Shown here: positions 58,882-64,000 of the stretch, piece by piece
Layout of the letters: each line of letters begins with the position of its first letter
Numbering within the stretch: the stretch's first letter is position 1
Assembly (NCBI GenBank): GCA_050305405.1
Contig: JBNLFG010000002.1
Location: 186,001 to 250,000, forward strand
Reading direction: 5' to 3'
Source of the DNA: Desulfolinea sp050305405
GTDB taxonomy: Bacteria > Chloroflexota > Anaerolineae > Anaerolineales > Villigracilaceae
Length of the DNA: 64,000 nt
Translations under genes and position numbers: made by a program
The notes under the pieces: generated by a model
What the model was told of the DNA's origin: nothing
What the model saw: only the letters and a program-made list of their open reading frames with translations
The model's database searches: none

Positions 58882-59855
58882 GCGATAAAACCAGACCCAC
58901 CCGTGCCGATCAGGTACGACGGCGACGCAGGATTGAGCGTTCAGAAAAGATTGCTGAAATGCCCATCCTGAAACCGGTTGAGCCGCTTCGCCCTTCGAAG
59001 GCAACCTCCTTCGTTGGCCCTAAAAAGCGCAAGACACAGGTACGCACTTTCGAGCTAAACACCGCAGCCATCCTCCCGCAGCCCCGAAAAGCCGTGCGTT
59101 CTGTTCGTCCGATTGCCTTGCCTTCGGTACGCATCGAATGGCGTGCAGTCTCCGCGTTTTTGGCTATTTTGCTCACAATTGGCCTCTATATGATGTGGGC
59201 GTCACCCTACTTCAAGGTCTCTGCGCCCCAAATTATTGGTAATCACTTCCTGGCCAGCGAAGAGATCGTTAGCGCGCTTGATCTGAACGGTACGCCGATC
59301 TTTACCCTGCAGCCTGAAGAGATCGCGCACAAGTTATTGCTCGAATATCCGAGTCTGAAAACTGTCGAGATAACGATCAGCCTGCCCAATGTCGTGAGCG
59401 TTGCCGTCACCGAACGTCAGCCGGTTCTCATTTGGCAGCAGGATGGCGGCATGGCGTGGATCGATGCAGATGGCGTCGCCTTTGCAGCGCATGGTCAAGT
59501 GGATGGATTAATTACCGTTAGCGCCCTTGGTCCTCCACCTGCTCCCGCTATGGATGCATTAACCCGTAATCTATGGGAGCCGCCTGCGTACATCGATCCT
59601 GATGTCGTGGCTGCCTTGCGAGCTTTGGTGCCCTACGTGCCGCAAGGTGCTGCAATTACCTATGCCCCGGCATCCGGGTTAGGATGGATAGATCCGCGTG
59701 GCTGGGTCGTAGAACTCGGCGATATTACGCAAGATTTTGGGTTAAAATTACGTCTTTATGAGACCATTACAAACTGGGTTGTTGCCAATAATATTAATCC
59801 GGTTTTTGTGAGTGTCGCTTATCCGAACGCGCCCTATTACAGGACGGAGCCTTAA
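58878..59855 (+). CDS. ftsQ: FtsQ-like divisome protein with POTRA domain
   Basis: A 325-residue protein. A long basic cytoplasmic tail of about 90 residues (ADQVRRRRRIERSEK) precedes one membrane helix (90-108, VSAFLAILLTIGLYMMWA). The external POTRA domain (about 110-180, FKVSAPQIIGNHFLASEEIVSAL) and a beta-domain with TERQPVLIWQQDGGMAWIDADG follow. This is the FtsQ/DivIB layout, which links FtsL to the rest of the divisome. It lies directly before ftsA, as expected. Confidence 0.88.
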   Translation: MSDKTRPTRADQVRRRRRIERSEKIAEMPILKPVEPLRPSKATSFVGPKKRKTQVRTFELNTAAILPQPRKAVRSVRPIALPSVRIEWRAVSAFLAILLTIGLYMMWASPYFKVSAPQIIGNHFLASEEIVSALDLNGTPIFTLQPEEIAHKLLLEYPSLKTVEITISLPNVVSVAVTERQPVLIWQQDGGMAWIDADGVAFAAHGQVDGLITVSALGPPPAPAMDALTRNLWEPPAYIDPDVVAALRALVPYVPQGAAITYAPASGLGWIDPRGWVVELGDITQDFGLKLRLYETITNWVVANNINPVFVSVAYPNAPYYRTEP

Positions 59856-59861
59856 GGAACG

Positions 59862-61100
59862 ATGGAAGAGATCATTGTTGGAATCGATGTAGGAACAACA
59901 AAAGTCTGCACGCTGGTTGGCCGCGTGGAAGATGCCGGTGCACTGCGCATTTTGGGCGTGGGCATTGAGCCTTCGCACGGCATTCGCAAAGGCGTGATCG
60001 TAGACCTTGAAGCTGCCTCGCAGGCGATCACCCGCTCAGTTGAGCGCGCCGAAAGCAGCTCAGGGTTAGAGATCACCTCTGCGCTGGTCAGCATGGCAGG
60101 AGCGCATGTTTCCTCGATCAATAGCCGTGGTGTGGTCTCTGTCACCGGTGATGTTGTGGACGAGTTCGATCTGGCGCGTGCACTCGATTCTGCGCGTGCG
60201 GTGGCTATCCCCCATAACCGTGAAGTCATCCACGTTGTGCAGCGCGATTGCACTGTTGACGGGCAGGATGGCGTTCGCACCCCGATTGGGATGCATGGCT
60301 ATCGCCTCGAAGTAGAAACGCATATCATCACTGCCGCGACTGCGACGGTTGAGAATCTGCATAAATGCGTTGGTGCAGCAGGGGTGGAAGTGCAGCAATT
60401 TGTGCTCAATCCGCTGGCATCGGCAGAAGTTGTGCTGACGAAGAATGAACGTCAAATGGGTGTGGTTGTCTGCGATATTGGCGGTGGCACAACCGATATG
60501 GCGATTTATGTGGATGGCAAGATTTGGCATACGATGGTGCTGCCTGTTGGCGGTAATCATGTCACCGCCGATATTGCGCACGGGTTGCGTTTGGCCGTTG
60601 CGCAAGCGGAAGAGATTAAATTGCAACAAGGCTACGCCATCCGCGCAGAAGTGGGCGCAGAAGATTATTTTGCCGTGCGTCCCTTCGGCGAAGATAAAGC
60701 GGTGCAGATCAATCGTCAGGAATTGGCGCATATCATTGAAGCACGTGTCGCAGAGATCTTCGAGATTGCCTTGCAAGAGATTAAACGCTCCGGCTATGAT
60801 GGCCTCCTTCCAGCTGGGATGGTGCTGACAGGCGGCTCAAGTGCGCTGCCCGGCATCCGTGATCTTGCCAGCGAAGTGTTGGGGATGCCCGTCCGCATCG
60901 CGCAGCCAGAGAACCTGATCGGCATGGCTGATAAACTCTATTCACCGGCATATTCGACCAGCGTAGGTTTGCTGCACTGGGCGTTGAAAATGCAAGAAAA
61001 CGACCTGAGCTTGAGCAGAGGTCGTCGTGGTCGCTCGCGCAATAAAGCCAAGTTTGATTTGAGCGGCGCAAAAGATTGGGTAAAAAGGCTTTTGCCTTAA
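59862..61100 (+). CDS. ftsA: FtsA actin-like division protein
   Basis: A 412-residue actin-fold ATPase that tethers FtsZ to the membrane. Phosphate loops: IVGIDVGTTKVCTLVG and VVCDIGGGTTDMAIY; adenosine motif VLTGGSSALPGI. The C-terminus carries a basic, amphipathic stretch (GRRGRSRNKAKFDLSGAKDWVKRLLP) able to bind membrane. A ribosome site AAGGAACG lies just before the ATG. Confidence 0.95.
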   Translation: MEEIIVGIDVGTTKVCTLVGRVEDAGALRILGVGIEPSHGIRKGVIVDLEAASQAITRSVERAESSSGLEITSALVSMAGAHVSSINSRGVVSVTGDVVDEFDLARALDSARAVAIPHNREVIHVVQRDCTVDGQDGVRTPIGMHGYRLEVETHIITAATATVENLHKCVGAAGVEVQQFVLNPLASAEVVLTKNERQMGVVVCDIGGGTTDMAIYVDGKIWHTMVLPVGGNHVTADIAHGLRLAVAQAEEIKLQQGYAIRAEVGAEDYFAVRPFGEDKAVQINRQELAHIIEARVAEIFEIALQEIKRSGYDGLLPAGMVLTGGSSALPGIRDLASEVLGMPVRIAQPENLIGMADKLYSPAYSTSVGLLHWALKMQENDLSLSRGRRGRSRNKAKFDLSGAKDWVKRLLP

Positions 61101-61113
61101 CCCCCGAACTCCT

Positions 61114-61128
61114 CCCGTAAAGTACGGG
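61114..61128. other. short hairpin between ftsA and ftsZ
   Basis: CCCGTA pairs with TACGGG around AAG, followed on the plus strand by an A-run. It is not a plus-strand terminator; it may stabilise or process the message ends. Confidence 0.4.
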
Positions 61129-61183
61129 AAAAAAGATATTTACTATATCTGGCAGATAAGTACATTTGAAGTAAAAGGAGAAA

Positions 61184-62350
61184 ATGATGGACTCGAAGAA
61201 AGCTAGTAATTCAGAAGCCTTTGCGCGGATCAAAGTGATCGGCGTTGGCGGCGGCGGTTCGAATGCCGTTGATCGTATGATGGTTGAAGGCATTCAGGGT
61301 GTGGAATTTATCACCGTGAATACGGATGCTCAGGCGTTGATGCTCTCGAAAGCGCCCTCCCGCGTTCGCCTTGGTGACAAACTCACCCGCGGACTTGGCG
61401 CAGGCGGTAATCCTGAGATCGGGCGCAAGTCTGCTGAAGAATCCGCCGACGATCTTTATGCCGCCCTCAAAGGCAGCGATATGGTCTTCATTACCGCTGG
61501 TATGGGCGGTGGTACCGGTACTGGTGCAGCCCCGGTTATCGCGCAGATTGCGAAAGAATCTGGCGCGTTGACCATCGGTGTTGTCACCCGTCCCTTCACC
61601 TTTGAAGGCGCTCGTCGTATGCAATCCGCTGAAGAGGGGATCAGCAAGTTGAAGGAACACGCCGATACGCTGATTTCTATTCCCAACGACCGTTTGCTGC
61701 AGCTCGCAGACAAACGTGCCAGCCTGCAAGATGCCTTCCGCATCGCAGACGAAGTTCTGCATCAGGGTATTCAGGGTGTCTCGGAGTTGATTACCATCCC
61801 GGGTCTCATCAACCTTGATTTCGCGGATGTTAAGGCGATCATGTCTGAGGGCGGCGCAGCCCTTATGGCAGTGGGAACAGCTTCGGGCGACGAGCGTGCG
61901 CGCAAAGCTGCCGAGCAGGCGATTTCCAGCCAGTTGCTGGATATCACTATCGACGGCGCACGCGGCGTCCTCTTCAACATTACCGGCGGCTCTGAGATGA
62001 CCATCTTTGAGGTCAATCAGGCGGCTGCGATCATCCGTGAGACTGCACATCCGGATGTGAATATGATCTTTGGTGCAGTGATCGACCCGACCATGGGCGA
62101 CGATGTTCGCGTGACGGTTATTGCAACGGGTTTTGACAGCAGTGGTGTGCCGCGTCGCATTTTACGCCCGCATCGTCATACGGCAGAGAAGCCCGAAACC
62201 GCTCATTTTGTGAATTCTTCCCGCGAAAGTGTTTCTGTGGGCGCACCCGTTGAGCAACGTCCTGCTTCATCTGCGCCAGCGCAGCCGCAGCCGAAAACAT
62301 ATAACGATAACGACCTCGATATACCGACCTTTCTCCGCAACCGGCGATAA
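61184..62350 (+). CDS. ftsZ: FtsZ tubulin-like division GTPase
   Basis: A 388-residue tubulin homologue that forms the Z ring. GTP-binding motifs: IGVGGGGSNAVDRM, NTDAQAL, and the tubulin signature AGMGGGTGTGAAP; the T7 region LITIPGLINLDFADV completes the GTPase site. The C-terminal peptide DLDIPTFLRNRR is the conserved FtsA-binding tail, after a Pro/Gln-rich linker. AAGGAG precedes the ATG at five bases. Confidence 0.97.
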   Translation: MMDSKKASNSEAFARIKVIGVGGGGSNAVDRMMVEGIQGVEFITVNTDAQALMLSKAPSRVRLGDKLTRGLGAGGNPEIGRKSAEESADDLYAALKGSDMVFITAGMGGGTGTGAAPVIAQIAKESGALTIGVVTRPFTFEGARRMQSAEEGISKLKEHADTLISIPNDRLLQLADKRASLQDAFRIADEVLHQGIQGVSELITIPGLINLDFADVKAIMSEGGAALMAVGTASGDERARKAAEQAISSQLLDITIDGARGVLFNITGGSEMTIFEVNQAAAIIRETAHPDVNMIFGAVIDPTMGDDVRVTVIATGFDSSGVPRRILRPHRHTAEKPETAHFVNSSRESVSVGAPVEQRPASSAPAQPQPKTYNDNDLDIPTFLRNRR

Positions 62351-62423
62351 AGCGTCGGATTGGAAAATGGTGCTGAAAGAATGGCTTTTGCAATTCTTTC
62401 GCATATTTAGATCGTGAATGCGT

Positions 62424-62460
62424 TTGTAAAGATTTCTCCTAATTCTCTTAGGATTTACAA
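62424..62460. other. inverted repeat in the ftsZ downstream gap
   Basis: TTGTAAA and TTTACAA enclose a second stem CCTAA / TTAGG. It lies in the 270-base gap between ftsZ and the cyclase gene, which has no gene; the role is unknown. Confidence 0.45.
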
Positions 62461-62529
62461 GGGAGCGGGCTTCTGTTCTCTTGATGAAAATTTGAAGTAG
62501 AAAAACGAGTCCTGTAGGTCCATCAGGAA

Positions 62530-62570
62530 GCGACCTCCTCGTCTGCCAGCGAGGGTGTCGTTTCTTGCTT
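62530..62570 (+). terminator. probable ftsZ terminator or leader hairpin
   Basis: GCGAC and CCTCG pair with CGAGG and GTCGT around an eight-base loop with a small internal loop, followed by a T-rich stretch. It could end the dcw message. Confidence 0.5.
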
Positions 62571-62618
62571 TAAGTGCTGATGCATCAATAGAGTGATTTT
62601 ATATTTTGAAAGGATGAA

Positions 62619-63314
62619 ATGATGGCCGAAATAATCGACCTAAGCCAGGAAATTTACAGCGGTATGCCTGTCTTTTCCCGTCTGCCGGAAGTCAAGATCA
62701 CTATGCACATCTCGCACGAAGAATGGGATGGTATCGAAAACCCAGAGAACCCCACGCCCTCCGTAAACCGGCTTGAGTTGGGCGAGCACACCGGCACACA
62801 CGTCGACGCCCTCAGTCACATGGCGCCCCAATATCGTGAGCAATCTATCGAAACGATGCCATTGAGTATCTTTTATACTGAGGGGATTTGCTTGGATCTT
62901 TCCGACAAGGGACTGAGCGAACTTATTGAGATTCCCGATTTGGAAGCTGCCCTTGCCAAAGCGGATTTGACGATCAAAACTGGCGACACGGTTCTGATTT
63001 ATACCGACCACTATCGCCGCACCTTCGGAACGCCCTCCTGGGAACAGGGTCCCGGCATTAGTGCGGATGCTGCTCGTTGGCTGGGTACCCGCCAAGTCGC
63101 CGCCTTTGGCGTGGAGACGATGAATCCCGGCGTACGGAAAGTCTCAAATGGGGAAGTGCACCGCATCTGCGGGGAGTTGGGATTCACCCACTACGAGAAT
63201 CTGATCAATCTTTACCAACTCATCGGGCGCGGCAGATTTCGCTTTATCGGTCTGCCTCTCAAAATCAGGGGCGGTACCGGTTCCCCCGTCCGCGCGGTGG
63301 CGGTTTTTGAATAA
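62619..63314 (+). CDS. cyclase-family metal-dependent hydrolase
   Basis: A 231-residue protein of the cyclase/kynurenine formamidase-like family (PF04199 type). The defining H-x-G-T-H-x-D metal motif is LGEHTGTHVDALSH, with IIDLSQEIYSGMPVF at the start and VAAFGVETMNPG later. Members hydrolyse formamides, esters or lactams; the substrate is unknown. A GAAAGGATG site precedes adjacent ATGs at 62619 and 62622. No operon partner is visible. Confidence 0.88.
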   Translation: MMAEIIDLSQEIYSGMPVFSRLPEVKITMHISHEEWDGIENPENPTPSVNRLELGEHTGTHVDALSHMAPQYREQSIETMPLSIFYTEGICLDLSDKGLSELIEIPDLEAALAKADLTIKTGDTVLIYTDHYRRTFGTPSWEQGPGISADAARWLGTRQVAAFGVETMNPGVRKVSNGEVHRICGELGFTHYENLINLYQLIGRGRFRFIGLPLKIRGGTGSPVRAVAVFE

Positions 63315-63345
63315 GAGTATCGCTATCTCAAAGCATCATAAACGT

Positions 63346-64000
63346 CTAGATATCCGGTTTATCTGAATTACTAATTTCAGGCGAAGTAGATGTTGTAGAA
63401 AGAGTTGGTGAAATCGGGTTTTGAGCGAAAGTATCAGAATAGATGATTATCTGATTACGTCCCAGTTTTTTAGCATGATAAAGCGCCTGATCTGCACAGT
63501 GAACAATTTGTTTGCCGCTTGCGCAATGGTCAGGAAAGGTTGCTATTCCGGCTGAAAACTCAATATTAAATTCTTTATTATCTACTTTAACTTTTATCCC
63601 AGAGATAGCCTTGCTCCATTCTAAAGCGCGCTTATACGCCGACTGTGTGGTAGTGCTATGAAGAATGACTAAAAATTCGTCACCGGCGTAGCGGCAGATG
63701 ATATCCTCTGTGCGGCATATCTGTTTGAGTACATTTGCAAATATCTGCAATGCTTTATCGCCGCCTTGCACATGTCCATAGGAGTCGTTGATTTCTTTCA
63801 GGTTATCAACATCAATGAACACCACGCTGAGAGGTTTTCCGTTCCGTGAAGACCTGGAAAGTTCTCGCTTGAGTACATCATCCATATGACGACGATTGAA
63901 AAGCCCTGTGAGCGGATCGCGAATGGCTTGCTCTCGTAAGGCAGCCTCCAGTTCTTTGATATCAATCAGTTGGCTTTGTAGCGTTATATTGGCTTCTTTT
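63346..64000 (-). CDS. GGDEF domain protein, N-terminus cut by window edge
   Basis: The frame is open from base 64000 down to the TAG at 63346, so this is the C-terminal part of a larger protein. The upstream part reads a coiled coil (LQSQLIDIKELEAALREQ), then RDPLTGLFNRRHM and FIDVDNLKEINDSYGHVQGGD. The active-site loop is YAGDEF, with Ala in place of the first Gly, a change often still active. I see no obvious RxxD inhibition site. The internal ATG at 63885 is not the real start. A short tail ends SPTLSTTSTSPEISNSD. Confidence 0.85.
   Translation of the reverse strand, partial: KEANITLQSQLIDIKELEAALREQAIRDPLTGLFNRRHMDDVLKRELSRSSRNGKPLSVVFIDVDNLKEINDSYGHVQGGDKALQIFANVLKQICRTEDIICRYAGDEFLVILHSTTTQSAYKRALEWSKAISGIKVKVDNKEFNIEFSAGIATFPDHCASGKQIVHCADQALYHAKKLGRNQIIIYSDTFAQNPISPTLSTTSTSPEISNSDKPDI

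Noticed and set aside
61211..62050. Minus-strand frame of 279 codons opposite ftsZ
   Set aside because: It is a shadow of a highly conserved gene; its sequence has no family features.
1..64000. CRISPR array, prophage or transposase genes
   Set aside because: No regularly spaced direct repeats, phage structural genes or DDE/HUH transposases are visible. Only small noncoding palindromic elements were found.

Overview
The window looks like part of a chromosome from an uncultured or little-studied member of the Chloroflexota, most probably class Anaerolineae. This is an inference from gene content. The window has a TIGR03960-type radical SAM protein with its DUF2344 partner in a separate gene. 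It has many lipoproteins and SH3 or FecR surface proteins, and no outer-membrane or LPS genes. A full division and cell-wall (dcw) cluster includes both ftsA and ftsZ, and there are very large PAS/GAF signalling proteins. Several genes have a TATAAT-like box six or seven bases before the start codon and no Shine-Dalgarno site, which suggests leaderless mRNAs.

Layout. 1-5.8 kb: two surface lipoproteins (FecR, SH3), a family 2 glycosyltransferase, a small unknown protein, an ECF sigma factor / DegV / small membrane protein operon, and an SPFH protein. 5.9-17.2 kb: a signalling block of three giant genes: a 1504-residue PAS/GAF sensor with no output domain, a dCache-HAMP-PAS-GAF histidine kinase, and a REC-GAF-PAS-GAF-HD-GYP response regulator expected to degrade c-di-GMP. 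17.2-23.4 kb: tRNA-Arg(CCG), a PrsW-like membrane protease, DUF2344, two M29 aminopeptidases on either side of a bactofilin-like membrane protein, and the C-terminal stump of a family 1 glycosyltransferase. 23.4-32.4 kb: DinB, an AT-rich single-gene island encoding a membrane-anchored HerA-like ATPase, the radical SAM protein, a 7TM-PAS-GGDEF cyclase, YjbQ, a receiver protein, inositol monophosphatase and tRNA-Ser(GGA). 32.5-38.5 kb: a TetR/SDR/MacAB-type ABC exporter operon behind a consensus promoter and a double TGAC-N6-GTCA operator. 38.5-44.9 kb: an internally duplicated membrane protein, a thioredoxin-fold lipoprotein, a small protein, a tautomerase, a large secreted ExeM/NucH-type nuclease and galactokinase. 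45.0-62.4 kb: the dcw cluster mraZ-rsmH-ftsL-ftsI-murF-mraY-murD-ftsW-murG-cvpA-like-murC-small ORF-murB-ddl-ftsQ-ftsA-ftsZ. There is no murE between ftsI and murF. The window ends with a cyclase-family hydrolase and a second, truncated GGDEF protein.

How the genes fit together. The dcw cluster covers cytoplasmic muropeptide synthesis, lipid II formation and the divisome, and mraZ is preceded by three GTGG boxes in exact 10-bp phase. Two GGDEF cyclases and one HD-GYP protein suggest active c-di-GMP signalling. Small palindromic repeats of several families are scattered through the window. One family has an intergenic copy (23.3 kb) and a copy read in frame inside a membrane-protein gene (39.0 kb). 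The best candidates for undescribed biology are the membrane HerA-like ATPase in the AT-rich island, the duplicated E-x-W-G-T membrane protein, the output-less giant sensor, and the leaderless promoter set.
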